A stretch of DNA of 64,000 nt, taken from NCBI RefSeq assembly GCF_001879715.1, contig NZ_MNBW01000006.1:186001-250000 (forward strand). The letters are read 5' to 3'. The notes beneath the pieces are model-generated. The model worked only from the letters and a program-made list of their open reading frames with translations, was not told the DNA's origin and ran no database searches. A program made the translations under genes and the position numbers. Position 1 is the first letter of the stretch, and each line of letters begins with the position of its first letter. This stretch comes from Nioella nitratireducens (GTDB lineage Bacteria; Pseudomonadota; Alphaproteobacteria; Rhodobacterales; Rhodobacteraceae). Of this stretch, positions 8,819 to 16,891 are shown in pieces.

Positions 8819-9817
8819 TTATTGCACCGGGCAGGCGCCGTCATCGGAATAATTGTGCACCTCGATCTCGCCCGCGATGATTGCGTCCCGCGCTGCATCG
8901 ACACGCGCCATCATCTCTTCGGTGATCAGGCTCTCGTTGTTTTCGTCCAACGCATAGCCAACGCCGTTCTCGGCGAGGCCAAGGGTGACGATGCCGGTTT
9001 CCAGCGTGCCGTCCATGCCATTGGTGAAGGCATCATAAACGGCCACGTCGACGCGCTTGAGCATCGAGGTCAGGACCGAGCCGGGGTGCAGGTAGTTCTG
9101 GTTGGAATCGACGCCGATCGAGAAGATGCCTTCATCTTCCGCGGTCTGCAAAACCCCAAGGCCGGTGCCGCCAGCAGCGGCAAAGACCACGTCTGCCCCT
9201 TGTGCGATCTGGGCGCGGGTCAGTTCACCGCCGCGCACCGGGTCGTTCCATGCGGCGGGCGTGGTGCCGGTCATGTTCTGGATGATGGTCGCATCGGGGT
9301 TCACAGCGCGCACACCCTGCGCATAGCCGCAGCCAAAGCGCGAGATCAGCGGAATGTCCATGCCGCCGACAAAGCCGACAACGCCGGTCTCGGAGGCCAT
9401 GCCAGCCAGCATCCCGACGAGGTAAGACCCCTCGTGCTCGGCGAAGATGATCGAGCGCACGTTCGGCTCATCGACCACGCCGTCGATGATGACGAAGGTC
9501 GTGTCGGGATAGTCGGGGGCCACCACCGACAGCGCCGAGGCCTGGCTGAAGCCCGCCATCACGATCGGGTTCGACCCTGCTTCGGCCAGACGACGCATCG
9601 CCTGTTCGCGCTGTGCGTCGGATTGCAGTTCGATTTCACGATAGCTGCCGCCGGATTCTTCCGCCCACCGTTCCGCGCCGTTATAGGCCGCTTCGTTGAA
9701 CGAACGGTCGAATTTGCCGCCGAGGTCGAAAATGATGGCAGGATCTTGCGCCGCGGCTGCCGTGGCCGTCAGCGTCAAGGCCGCAGCAGCCCCGAACAGT
9801 TTCTTGAAAAGAGTCAT
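8819..9817 (-). CDS. BMP family nucleoside ABC transporter substrate-binding protein
   Basis: A 332-residue periplasmic binding protein of the Bmp/Med family, expected to bind nucleosides or purine derivatives. Residues 1-22 or so are a signal peptide (MTLFKKLFGAAAALTLTATA, cleaved before QDP). The family pattern is clear: an early AIIFDLGGKFDRSFNEAAYNGAERW segment, the middle GSYLVGMLAGMASETGVVGFVGGMDIPLI stretch with the GYAQGVRAVNPD continuation, and VGVDSNQNYL near the ligand hinge, here IGVDSNQNYLHPGSVLTSMLKRVD. There is no lipobox, so it is soluble in the periplasm. It is the first gene of the operon, with a good ribosome site (GGGAGAG) before the ATG. Confidence 0.93.
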   Translation of the reverse strand: MTLFKKLFGAAAALTLTATAAAAQDPAIIFDLGGKFDRSFNEAAYNGAERWAEESGGSYREIELQSDAQREQAMRRLAEAGSNPIVMAGFSQASALSVVAPDYPDTTFVIIDGVVDEPNVRSIIFAEHEGSYLVGMLAGMASETGVVGFVGGMDIPLISRFGCGYAQGVRAVNPDATIIQNMTGTTPAAWNDPVRGGELTRAQIAQGADVVFAAAGGTGLGVLQTAEDEGIFSIGVDSNQNYLHPGSVLTSMLKRVDVAVYDAFTNGMDGTLETGIVTLGLAENGVGYALDENNESLITEEMMARVDAARDAIIAGEIEVHNYSDDGACPVQ

Positions 9818-9907
9818 GTTTATCTCTCCCGGTTGGATATCGGCAGGCTGTTATGTGCCAATGGGCGCGCCTTGCCTGAAAAAAAGATCAGTAGATCCCC
9901 ACCGGGA

Positions 9908-9936
9908 ATTAGGGCAAAGGCCGGTCGCAGGGTCAA
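9908..9936 (-). promoter_or_regulatory. Predicted sigma-70 promoter of the BMP operon
   Basis: On the minus strand TTGACC (9936-9931) and CCTAAT (9913-9908) are separated by exactly 17 nt, giving a start site near 9901 and a leader of about 85 nt before the binding-protein ATG. Match is 5/6 and 4/6 to the consensus. The rest of the 204-nt gap to rimI holds nothing I recognise. Confidence 0.55.
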
Positions 9937-10021
9937 CCGTCTTCTCGCGTAAACTTTCTCGGGCGGGGTGATCTCGGTGCGATAATCGTCGCGGGGGCGT
10001 TTGGGGCTGGCCGCAAAGGCC

Positions 10022-10432
10022 CTAGATCGCCCGCGCCATCAGCACCGCGTCGACGCGCTGCCCGTCTGGCTGGCGGTAGTATCCCGCGCGGCGTCCCACT
10101 GCGGAAAACCCGGATGATTCATAAAGCCAAATGGCCGGGCGGTTGTCGGCGGCGACCTCCAGAAACATCTCGTCGGCGCCTTTGGCCCGCGCTGCCTGCA
10201 CGGCCTGCCCCAGCACCGCCCGCCCCAGCCCCTGCCGCCGCGCCTCGGGCGCGACCGCGATGGTCAGCAACTCGCTTTCGCCGGCAATGGTGCGGATCAG
10301 GGCGAACCCGGCCTCGGCGCTTACCAGATCACAGAAATCCGAGGCCAGAAGCCCGGCGAATTCCTTTGCACTCCATGGTCGGGGAAAGGTGAAGCAACTT
10401 CCATGCAGATGGGCGAGGGCGTCTGGCGTCAC
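10022..10432 (-). CDS. rimI: Ribosomal-protein-alanine N-acetyltransferase RimI-like (GNAT)
   Basis: A 136-residue GNAT acetyltransferase, RimI type, which acetylates the N-terminal alanine of ribosomal protein S18 in E. coli. The acetyl-CoA pyrophosphate loop RRQGLGRAVL follows the beta-4 strand ELLTIAVAPEA, and the C-terminal NRPAIWLYESSGFSAVGRRAGYY is the typical GNAT motif B. The start is a GTG at 10432 that overlaps the tsaB stop (GTGA). The tsaB-rimI pairing is widespread, supporting the RimI call over a generic GNAT. It is the last gene of nfuA-tsaB-rimI. Confidence 0.82.
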   Translation of the reverse strand: MTPDALAHLHGSCFTFPRPWSAKEFAGLLASDFCDLVSAEAGFALIRTIAGESELLTIAVAPEARRQGLGRAVLGQAVQAARAKGADEMFLEVAADNRPAIWLYESSGFSAVGRRAGYYRQPDGQRVDAVLMARAI

Positions 10433-11082
10433 GGCAACATCACCGGCCCCGGGGCGCGGGCGGGTGCGGCATCGGGCGCGCGCAGGTAAAGGGGCGCCGG
10501 ACGCGCGGGGGCATTGTGCCAGCGGGTGGCAGCAATGCGGGCAATGGCCTCGGCCGGGCCGAAGACCGCTTGCGCCGCGGTGGCGCCAAGCGCGTTGGCC
10601 ACCTCGTCTGCCCGTTGGCCAATGCAGGTCAGGCCGGGCAGGGCCCATTCATCGACCTCGGCGAACGGCACCAGCGCAGGCCCCTTGTCTGCCCCGTCGG
10701 CAAAGCGTTGCAGGTAGAGGTGATCGCGCCGCGCATCAAGGCAGGCCAGCACCGAGCCTTCGGCCCCGAGCGTCAACGCCTCCAGCAGCGACACGCCCAC
10801 AGCCGGAATGCCAAGCGCCAACGTCAGCCCCCGTGCGGCGGCCACGGAAATGCGGATACCGGTGAAATTGCCCGGCCCGACGCCGACGCCAACGGCGCCC
10901 AGTTCGCTCAGCGCAACCCCGGCCTCTGCCAGAACCTGTTGAACAAGCGGCATCAGCCGCTCGGCCTGCCCCTTGGCCATCTCTTCGTGGGCGGCGGCCA
11001 GGACCGTGTCGCCCGACAGCAAAGCGGCCGCGCAATGCGCGGCCGATGTGTCAAAGCCAAGGATCAGCGGGTCAGACGGCAA
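10429..11082 (-). CDS. tsaB: tRNA threonylcarbamoyladenosine biosynthesis protein TsaB
   Basis: A 217-residue ASKHA-fold protein that acts with TsaD and TsaE to make the universal t6A37 modification of ANN-decoding tRNAs. The N-terminal LILGFDTSAAHCAAALL strand-turn-strand motif and the VGVGPGNFTGIRISVAAARGLTLAL segment are diagnostic for TsaB. The start is a TTG at 11082, the only in-frame start compatible with the N-terminal strand; it overlaps the upstream nfuA-like stop by 11 nt. The weak start codon suggests expression by translational coupling. No tsaD or tsaE is in the window. Confidence 0.9.
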   Translation of the reverse strand: MPSDPLILGFDTSAAHCAAALLSGDTVLAAAHEEMAKGQAERLMPLVQQVLAEAGVALSELGAVGVGVGPGNFTGIRISVAAARGLTLALGIPAVGVSLLEALTLGAEGSVLACLDARRDHLYLQRFADGADKGPALVPFAEVDEWALPGLTCIGQRADEVANALGATAAQAVFGPAEAIARIAATRWHNAPARPAPLYLRAPDAAPARAPGPVMLP

Positions 11083-11632
11083 CGGGCCGCACCTCGATCA
11101 CCTCGGGGATATAGTGGCGCAGCAGGTTCTCGATGCCCATCTTCAGCGTTACGGTGGACGAGGGGCAACCCGCACAGGCACCTTGCATATGCAGGTAGAC
11201 GATGCCGCGATCAAAGCCGTGAAAGGTGATGTCGCCCCCATCCTGCGCCACGGCGGGGCGCACGCGGGTGTCGAGCAATTCTTTGATCTGGCCGACGATT
11301 TCCGCATCTTCGCCCTCATGCGCGGCATGGCCGCCAGCGGCGTCGCTGCCTTCCATCACCGGGGCGCCGGATTGGAAATGCTCCATGATTGCGCCGAGGA
11401 TAGCGGGTTTCACATGGTCCCATTCCACCGCCTCGGCCTTGGTCACGGTCACGAAATCGGTGCCGAGGAAGACGCCCGCAACACCGGACACGCCAAAGAT
11501 GCGGCTCGCCAGCGGCGACGTCCCGGCGGTGTCGGCGGCGGGGAAGTCGGCAGTGCCGGACTCAAGCACTTGCTGGCCCGGCAGGAATTTCAGCGTCGCG
11601 GGGTTCGGCGTGGATTCGGTCTGGATGAACAT
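11072..11632 (-). CDS. NifU-domain iron-sulfur carrier (NfuA-like)
   Basis: A 186-residue Fe-S scaffold or carrier protein. The N-terminal Nfu_N domain opens with FIQTESTPNPATLKFLPGQ, typical of mitochondrial NFU1 and alphaproteobacterial relatives. The C-terminal NifU domain carries the cluster-binding CAGCPSS motif within HMQGACAGCPSSTVTLKMGIENLLRHYIPEV. A clear ribosome site (AAGGAG) precedes the ATG at 11632. The gene lies directly behind a perfect Irr box, so it is probably repressed when iron is short. It starts a three-gene cluster with tsaB and rimI, overlapping tsaB by 11 nt. Confidence 0.92.
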   Translation of the reverse strand: MFIQTESTPNPATLKFLPGQQVLESGTADFPAADTAGTSPLASRIFGVSGVAGVFLGTDFVTVTKAEAVEWDHVKPAILGAIMEHFQSGAPVMEGSDAAGGHAAHEGEDAEIVGQIKELLDTRVRPAVAQDGGDITFHGFDRGIVYLHMQGACAGCPSSTVTLKMGIENLLRHYIPEVIEVRPVAV

Positions 11633-11690
11633 GGGAAAGCTCCTTCGCGGCTCTGCCGTGATATGCGGTTCCTGACCGGCGAAGTCAAGA

Positions 11691-11707
11691 TTTAGAACCG
11701 TTCTAAA
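11691..11707. promoter_or_regulatory. Perfect Irr box / iron control element upstream of nfuA-like gene
   Basis: TTTAGAA-CCG-TTCTAAA is a perfect 7+3+7 inverted repeat. It exactly matches the ICE consensus TTTAGAANNNTTCTAAA recognised by Irr in Rhizobiales and Rhodobacterales. It lies 58-75 nt upstream of the nfuA-like start and only 3 nt past the universal stress protein stop. Irr at such sites commonly represses genes for iron-rich proteins under iron limitation. Confidence 0.85.
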
Positions 11708-11710
11708 GGA

Positions 11711-12166
11711 TCAGGTGATCGCTTCCAGCTGTTCCTTCGACAGTTCTCCGGGCACGATCGTGATGGGAACGGGCAGGGTGCCGGCGTTCTTGGTCAGGGC
11801 TGTCACCAGCGGCCCCGGCCCCTTGCGCTCGGTGCCCGCGCCCAGAACCAACACCCCGATTTCCCGATCGTCCGAGACCTGGCTCAGGATCTCGTCCAGC
11901 GGCTCGCCCTCGCGGATCACCAGTTCCGGGTCGATATTCTGCTTGTCGCGCATCCACTTGGCGAAGACGTCGAAATGCGCCTCGATCCGCTCGCGCGCCT
12001 CGGCCCGCATGACCTCGCCAACACCGATCCAATGGTTGAATTCATCGGGCGGAATGACCGACAGGATTTGCACCCCGGCCCCTGTATGCGCCGCGCGCAT
12101 CGCAGCGAAGCGCATGGCGTTCAGGCATTCGCGGGAGTCGTCGAGGACGACAAGGAATTTGCGCAT
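11711..12166 (-). CDS. Universal stress protein (UspA family)
   Basis: A 151-residue single-domain universal stress protein. It starts with the hydrophobic strand KFLVVLDDSREC and ends with a nucleotide-loop region resembling the ATP-binding subtype: VLGAGTERKGPGPLVTALTKNAGTLPVPITIVPG, where the usual G-x2-G-x9-G(S/T) is loosely kept. Its function is likely stress signalling or ATP binding in the cytoplasm; no specific partner is visible. It is transcribed in the same direction as ilvE (65 nt upstream) and nfuA but is probably separate from nfuA, whose Irr box begins right after its stop. Confidence 0.85.
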   Translation of the reverse strand: MRKFLVVLDDSRECLNAMRFAAMRAAHTGAGVQILSVIPPDEFNHWIGVGEVMRAEARERIEAHFDVFAKWMRDKQNIDPELVIREGEPLDEILSQVSDDREIGVLVLGAGTERKGPGPLVTALTKNAGTLPVPITIVPGELSKEQLEAIT

Positions 12167-12231
12167 GTGAGGGTCCTCGGTTCACCGGCGCACATCATGA
12201 CCGAGGTCGGCGGCGCAGGCAATCATTGTGT

Positions 12232-13095
12232 TTACCCTTCGCTCTTGGCCCAGTCCCAATACAGTTTCAAGGCGTCACGGGCGACGGGGCCGACCTGGTA
12301 AGAGGTGCCGTCGAATTCCACCACCGGCGTGACCTTGGTCATGTTGCCCGACAGAAAAACCTCGTCCGCGTCGCGCACATCGTCAAAGCTCAGCACCTTT
12401 TCCTGCACGTCGTACCCGGCGGCGCGCAGGTTCTTGATATGGCGCGCGCGGGTGATGCCCGACAGGAAAGTGCCGTTGGGGATCGGGGTCTGCACGACGC
12501 CGTCCTTGGCGATGAAGACGTTGGCGGTGGCGCTTTCGGCGACATTGCCCATGGCATCGGCCACCAGCGCATTGTCGAACCCCTTGGCCCGCACTTCGGC
12601 CAGCATCCGGGCATTGTTGGGGTAGAGGCAGCCCGCCTTGGCGTTGGTCACGTTGTCGGCCAGCACGGGGCGGCGGAATTGGGTGCTGCACAGGCGCGCC
12701 GTCGCGTCGGGCGACGACAGCGGGATTTCTTCCAGACAGACGCAGAACCCGGTGGAGTCGGACTTGGGAACGATGGCCGAGGGGCCGCCGTCGATGCTCC
12801 AGTACATTGGCCGGATATACAGCGCGGTATCGGCATCATAGAGGCGGATACCCTGCCACACGATGTCGAAAATCTGCTCTGCGCTATGGGTCGGCTCCAT
12901 CATCAGGGCGCGGGCAGAGCGGTTGATCCGTTCGCAATGGGCCATCAGGTCAGGGGCCAGCCGATGCGCATAGCGGGCGCCGTCGAACACAGTCCCCCCC
13001 AGCCACGCGCCGTGGTCGGCGGCGTGCATGATCGGCACGTTGCCGTCATGCCATTTGCCTTCGAAATAGGTGCGGATATTGGTGCCGGTCGCCAT
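12232..13095 (-). CDS. ilvE: Branched-chain amino acid aminotransferase
   Basis: A 287-residue class IV PLP aminotransferase catalysing the last step of Leu, Ile and Val synthesis or the first of their breakdown. The PLP lysine lies in NVTNAKAGCLYPNN, and the E-x-T/S-x-x-N motif typical of class IV is seen in NVAESATANVFI. The start is the ATG at 13095, chosen because AGGAGG sits 6 nt upstream; the ten codons before it are a shadow. It belongs to the branch of about 285-300 residues common in alphaproteobacteria. A possible small gene with a nested hairpin lies just upstream and could belong to its leader. Confidence 0.88.
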   Translation of the reverse strand: MATGTNIRTYFEGKWHDGNVPIMHAADHGAWLGGTVFDGARYAHRLAPDLMAHCERINRSARALMMEPTHSAEQIFDIVWQGIRLYDADTALYIRPMYWSIDGGPSAIVPKSDSTGFCVCLEEIPLSSPDATARLCSTQFRRPVLADNVTNAKAGCLYPNNARMLAEVRAKGFDNALVADAMGNVAESATANVFIAKDGVVQTPIPNGTFLSGITRARHIKNLRAAGYDVQEKVLSFDDVRDADEVFLSGNMTKVTPVVEFDGTSYQVGPVARDALKLYWDWAKSEG

Positions 13096-13133
13096 TGAGT
13101 CCTCCTGATCTTTGGCGACCAACATGCGTCGTT

Positions 13134-13265
13134 TTAGGTCAGAGGTCCAGACGTAAACCCGAGCTGGTATCCCATCGTCACCGGACGTTCCGGTGCCTCG
13201 GGTTTAGGCGTGGAGCCCTGACCTTTTCCCTGAACGGGCAGTGAAGCGGACGTTGCCTTTTGCAT
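13134..13265 (-). CDS. Possible small protein of 43 residues upstream of ilvE
   Basis: This short frame is below usual ORF cut-offs. GGAG stands 6 nt before the ATG at 13265 and the frame runs 43 codons to TAA, ending 38 nt before the ilvE start. The predicted protein is polar with a Pro-rich middle (KPEAPERP) and ends TMGYQLGFTSGPLT; it has no signal peptide, membrane helix or known motif. Third-position GC is only about 57 percent, clearly below neighbouring genes. It is either a small unassigned protein, a leader peptide of ilvE, or a non-coding structured leader; it is not rich in Ile, Leu or Val codons as a classical attenuator peptide would be. Coding status is uncertain. Confidence 0.45.
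   Translation of the reverse strand: MQKATSASLPVQGKGQGSTPKPEAPERPVTMGYQLGFTSGPLT
13154..13206 (-). promoter_or_regulatory. Nested inverted repeat in the ilvE leader
   Basis: TAAACCCGAG at 13154-13163 pairs perfectly with CTCGGGTTTA at 13197-13206. Inside it ACCGGA (13180-13185) pairs with TCCGGT (13189-13194) across a 3-nt loop. The structure lies within the possible small gene upstream of ilvE and has no T-run, so it is more like a regulatory fold than a terminator. Confidence 0.6.
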
Positions 13266-13424
13266 GGCATCTCCTTCGATATCAGGTTTTCAGAAAAATA
13301 CGCGCCTTGGGTGGTCACGTGTATGGCGCGCGGTTGTTAAGGAAATATGAACCGCGCTTCACATAAATATGCGTGCAGGCGACACGATCAAGAGATGTGA
13401 CGCAACGGCAGGCGCGGAATCGGA

Positions 13425-13445
13425 CCGGGCCCACGCGGGGCCCGG
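13425..13445 (-). terminator. GC hairpin downstream of trpS
   Basis: CCGGGCCC and GGGCCCGG form a perfect 8-bp stem with a 5-nt loop, 32 nt past the trpS stop on the minus strand. No T-run follows, so termination strength is doubtful. The rest of 13271-13476 is AT-richer and probably holds the promoter of the small gene and ilvE, but I see no confident -35/-10 pair. Confidence 0.5.
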
Positions 13446-13476
13446 CCCAGACCGTGCTGTCGACAAGTATCCGCGC

Positions 13477-14499
13477 TTAGCTGCGCACCATGCCAACGAT
13501 GTCGTAGGTCTTTTCCAGGATCGGCGTTGCGATTTCGCGCGCACGCTCGGCCCCGCGGCCAAGAATGCGGTCAATCTCGGCAGGCTCTTCCATCAGCCGC
13601 GCCATCTCGGTCGAGATCGGGGCAAGCTTCTCGACCGCCAGCTCCGCGAGGTCTTGCTTGAAATAGCCAAACATCTTGCCCGCGTTCTGCGCCACCACGT
13701 CCTCGACGGTCTGATCGGCAAGCCCGGCCCAGATATTCACCAGGTTGCGCGCCTCGGGTCGGCCTTCCAGCCCTTCGGCGGTTTCGGGCAGCGGGTCGGG
13801 GTCGGTCTTGGCCTTCTTGATCTTCTTGGCGATCTCGTCGGCGGTGTCGGTCATATTGATGCGGGTGCGGTCCGACGGGTCGGATTTCGACATCTTCTTG
13901 GTGCCGTCCTGAAGGTTCATCACCCGCGTCGCGGCGCCTTCGATCACCGGTTCGGTGATCGGGAAGAAATCGACACCGAAGTCATGGTTGAACTTCGTCG
14001 CCACGTCCCGCGTCAGTTCCAGATGCTGTTTCTGGTCCTCGCCCACGGGCACATGCGTCGCGTGGTAGATCAGGATATCTGCCGCCATCAGCGCCGGATA
14101 GGCGAACAGCCCCAGCGACGCCGCCTCGGCATTCTTGCCCGCCTTGTCCTTCCACTGGGTCATGCGGCCCATCCAGCCCATGCGCGCCACGCAGTTGAAG
14201 ATCCAGCCCAGTTGTGCGTGCTCGGGCACCTGGCTTTGGTTGAACAGGATGCTCTTTTCGGGGTCGATCCCGGCGGCGATGAAACCGGCGCAAAGCTCTC
14301 GCGTGTTGCGGGTCAGCGTCGCGGGGTCTTGCCAGACAGTGATCGCGTGCAGATCGACCATACAATAGATCGTCTCATGCGTTCCCGCATCCTGCATGTC
14401 CACGAAGCGCTTCATTGCACCGAGGTAATTGCCAAGCGTCAGCCCGCCAGAGGGCTGAATGCCGGAAAAGACCCGCGGCTTGAAAGTCGTGTCGCTCAT
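13477..14499 (-). CDS. trpS: Tryptophan--tRNA ligase
   Basis: A 340-residue class I aminoacyl-tRNA synthetase that charges tRNA-Trp. The N-terminal [21 protein letters not shown] contains the HIGH-equivalent region (TLGN) and the KMSKS signature is intact in [16 protein letters not shown]. Further family landmarks are DLHAIT and [21 protein letters not shown]. The ATG at 14499 is chosen over a GTG three codons earlier because AAGGTGA is suitably placed before it and the family N-terminus starts here. It is divergent from the rhomboid-like gene. Confidence 0.95.
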   Translation of the reverse strand: MSDTTFKPRVFSGIQPSGGLTLGNYLGAMKRFVDMQDAGTHETIYCMVDLHAITVWQDPATLTRNTRELCAGFIAAGIDPEKSILFNQSQVPEHAQLGWIFNCVARMGWMGRMTQWKDKAGKNAEAASLGLFAYPALMAADILIYHATHVPVGEDQKQHLELTRDVATKFNHDFGVDFFPITEPVIEGAATRVMNLQDGTKKMSKSDPSDRTRINMTDTADEIAKKIKKAKTDPDPLPETAEGLEGRPEARNLVNIWAGLADQTVEDVVAQNAGKMFGYFKQDLAELAVEKLAPISTEMARLMEEPAEIDRILGRGAERAREIATPILEKTYDIVGMVRS

Positions 14500-14606
14500 C
14501 GCTGTCACCTTTGCCTGCCCCTGCGCGAAAAGGGCGTCTGGTCATCCGCGCGCGCTTCGCTTACCCACGGGGGGCAGGCCCGTCAACCTAGAGGGAAAGA
14601 CGCAGC

Positions 14607-15287
14607 ATGGAGCAGAGCCGTTCTCCATTCAACGCCTTGCCGCCGGTGGTGGTGGCGCTCGCTGTCGTGATCGGCGGGCTAGAGGTCATGTTCCAGCTTG
14701 CCACCGCTGGTTTTCTGGGCGGGCAGGGCGGCGTCGGCTGGCGTCTGGCGGCGTTGCAGGACTACGCGGTTCTCGACTCCGTGTGGGAATGGATGCTGGC
14801 CAACCGCAGCTTCCCGCTGCAACAGATGGCGCGTTTCGTCACCTATCCGCTGATCCATAGCGGCTTTGTCCACGCGGCCTTCGTCGTGGTTTTCATCCTC
14901 GCCATCGGCAAGATGGTGGCCGAGGTGTTTTCGTCGCTCGCCTTCCTCGCGATATTCTGGGTCTCGGCCGTTTTCGGGGCGTTTGCCTTTGTTCTGTTCC
15001 TGAACTCGCCCTATCCGCTGCTTGGCGGCTATCCCGGCGTCTACGGGCTGATCGGGGCGTTTTCCTTCCTGCGATGGGTCAGCCTTGCCCAGACAGGCCA
15101 GAACCAGGCCTCGGCGTTCGGGTTGATCGGGATGCTTCTGGGCATCCAGTTGGTGTTCGCGGTGTTGCAGGGCAATTACGGCCATGTGGTCGCCGATCTC
15201 AGCGGTTTCGCTGCCGGGTTCCTGCTGTCCTTCGTGGTCAGCCCCGGCGGTTGGCATCGCCTTTTGGTGCGTTTGCGGCGGCGGTAA
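14607..15287 (+). CDS. Rhomboid-like membrane protein lacking the catalytic dyad
   Basis: A 226-residue protein with about six membrane helices and the general plan of a rhomboid protease. An L1-like loop and H-rich second helix (RFVTYPLIHSGFVHAAFVVVFI) are recognisable, as are the fourth and sixth helices. The active-site motif that should read G-x-S-G is GYPG (residues 141-144), with Pro at position 143 in place of the nucleophilic Ser. The helix-6 histidine of the A-H-x-x-G motif is Asp197 (ADLSG). It is therefore predicted to be a non-proteolytic rhomboid pseudo-enzyme. A serine or histidine elsewhere could conceivably substitute, but the alignment is straightforward. It lies between divergent trpS and convergent murJ and seems to be a single gene. 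Confidence 0.78.
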   Translation: MEQSRSPFNALPPVVVALAVVIGGLEVMFQLATAGFLGGQGGVGWRLAALQDYAVLDSVWEWMLANRSFPLQQMARFVTYPLIHSGFVHAAFVVVFILAIGKMVAEVFSSLAFLAIFWVSAVFGAFAFVLFLNSPYPLLGGYPGVYGLIGAFSFLRWVSLAQTGQNQASAFGLIGMLLGIQLVFAVLQGNYGHVVADLSGFAAGFLLSFVVSPGGWHRLLVRLRRR

Positions 15288-15340
15288 CCGCCACGACTGA
15301 GCGGCCACGGCGCGCGCCCAAGCGGCGGCGATCACGCGCT

Positions 15341-16891
15341 TTACCCGCCGCGCCGCATCCCCTTGCGCAGGTCCGACAACCGGAACGCCCCGGTCACCTG
15401 TGCCGCGCCACCGTAGACGACGACCCCGACCCCCACGAGGCCAAGGAAAGCCAGGTAGCGCAGCCCGCCTGTCGCCAACGCCCCTTGCAGCCCAAGCGCC
15501 GCCCCCCAGACCGCCGCGCCCATGATCAACGAGGCCAGCAGGATGCGCGGGCTGGACCGCCGCGCCTTGGCATCCAGCTTGACCGCATCGCCAAAGCGCC
15601 GCGCGCCCAGCCACAGCAGGCCGGTCATTGTCCACGCCGCCGTGGTTGCGGCCACGGCGGGCGCAAGCCAGCCGATCATTGGCATCAGCCCAAAGGCCAG
15701 CACGGCGTTGATGACCATGGCCACCAGTGCGAAGCGAAACGGTGTTGTCGTGTCCTCGCGGGCGAAGAACACCGGCTGTTGCAGCTTTTGCAGCACGAAG
15801 GCCGGCAGCCCCAGCCCATAGATCGCCACCGCGCTGGCGATATTTGCCGCGTCGCCCGCGTCGGTCTGGCCGCGCTCGTAAAGCACCGACACGATGGGCA
15901 GCGGCACCAGCAGGAACACCACGGCGCAGGGCACGGTCAGGATCAGGGCGAATTCCAGCGCGCGCGACAGCGAATGCCGCGCACCGGCGGCATCCCCGGC
16001 CTTCAGCCGCCGGGACAATTCCGGCAGCAACACGATGCCGATGGCGATGCCCACCACCCCAAGCGGCAATTGGTACAGGCGGTCGGCGGCAAAAAGCCAG
16101 CTGATCGCGCCCTCGGTCTTCGACGCCACCAATTGCCCCACCACGAGGTTGATCTGCGCCACGCCGTTGGCCAGCGCCGCCGGCAGGCCCACGGCGACAA
16201 GGTGCTTCATCTCGGGGGTCCAGCGCGGGCGTCCGGGGCGGATATGCACCCCGGCGCGGCCCGTTGCCGTCCAGACCAGTGCCAACTGCGCCACCCCGGC
16301 CACCGGGATCGCCCAGACCAGCCAGAGGATCACGGCCTGCCCCAGCAGGTATCCGGTCAGCATCGCGGCAATGACCAGGATGTTCAGCATCACCGGCGCC
16401 GCCGCCGCCGCCGCGAAGCGCCCGTGAGAGTTCAGGACGCCCGAAAACAGCGCCGCCAGCGACATGAAGAAGATGTAGGGAAAGACGACATGGCCAAAGC
16501 CCACGGCCAGATCGAACCGCGCATCGCCGACGAATCCGCCCGCCGTGGCCCAGACCAGCGCGGGCATGAAGATCATGCCAAGCGCCACCAGAGCCAGCAC
16601 CACCGCCCCCAGCCCCGACAGCGCGTCGCGGGCGAACCCCGCGGTGTCCTCGTCCGCTTCGGCCTTCTTGGAATACATCGGCACAAAGGCCGCGTTGAAC
16701 GCGCCTTCGGCAAAGAACCGGCGGAACAGGTTGGGCAGGCGGAAGGCGGCCACGAAGGCATCCATCAACGGCCCCGGCCCGATCAACGCGGTGATCATGA
16801 TTTCCCGCACGAACCCGAGAATCCGGCTGGCCATGGTCCAGCCGCCGACGGTCACGAACCCGGCGACCAGCCGGATAGGGCGCGGCGTCAT
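15341..16891 (-). CDS. murJ: Lipid II flippase MurJ (MviN)
   Basis: A 516-residue polytopic inner-membrane protein that flips lipid II for peptidoglycan synthesis, of the MOP/MviN family with about 14 helices. The N-terminal GGWTMASRILGFVREIMITALIGPGPLMDAFVAAFRLPNLFRRFFAEGAFNAAFVPM region holds the conserved charged residues of MurJ (RILGFVRE, DAF, R-x-P-N-x-x-R, EGA). In the centre, ATTAAWTMTGLLWL and YERGQTDAGDAANIASA are also typical. Its ATG overlaps the glnD stop (ATGA), giving the common alphaproteobacterial glnD-murJ pair. Confidence 0.95.
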   Translation of the reverse strand: MTPRPIRLVAGFVTVGGWTMASRILGFVREIMITALIGPGPLMDAFVAAFRLPNLFRRFFAEGAFNAAFVPMYSKKAEADEDTAGFARDALSGLGAVVLALVALGMIFMPALVWATAGGFVGDARFDLAVGFGHVVFPYIFFMSLAALFSGVLNSHGRFAAAAAAPVMLNILVIAAMLTGYLLGQAVILWLVWAIPVAGVAQLALVWTATGRAGVHIRPGRPRWTPEMKHLVAVGLPAALANGVAQINLVVGQLVASKTEGAISWLFAADRLYQLPLGVVGIAIGIVLLPELSRRLKAGDAAGARHSLSRALEFALILTVPCAVVFLLVPLPIVSVLYERGQTDAGDAANIASAVAIYGLGLPAFVLQKLQQPVFFAREDTTTPFRFALVAMVINAVLAFGLMPMIGWLAPAVAATTAAWTMTGLLWLGARRFGDAVKLDAKARRSSPRILLASLIMGAAVWGAALGLQGALATGGLRYLAFLGLVGVGVVVYGGAAQVTGAFRLSDLRKGMRRGG

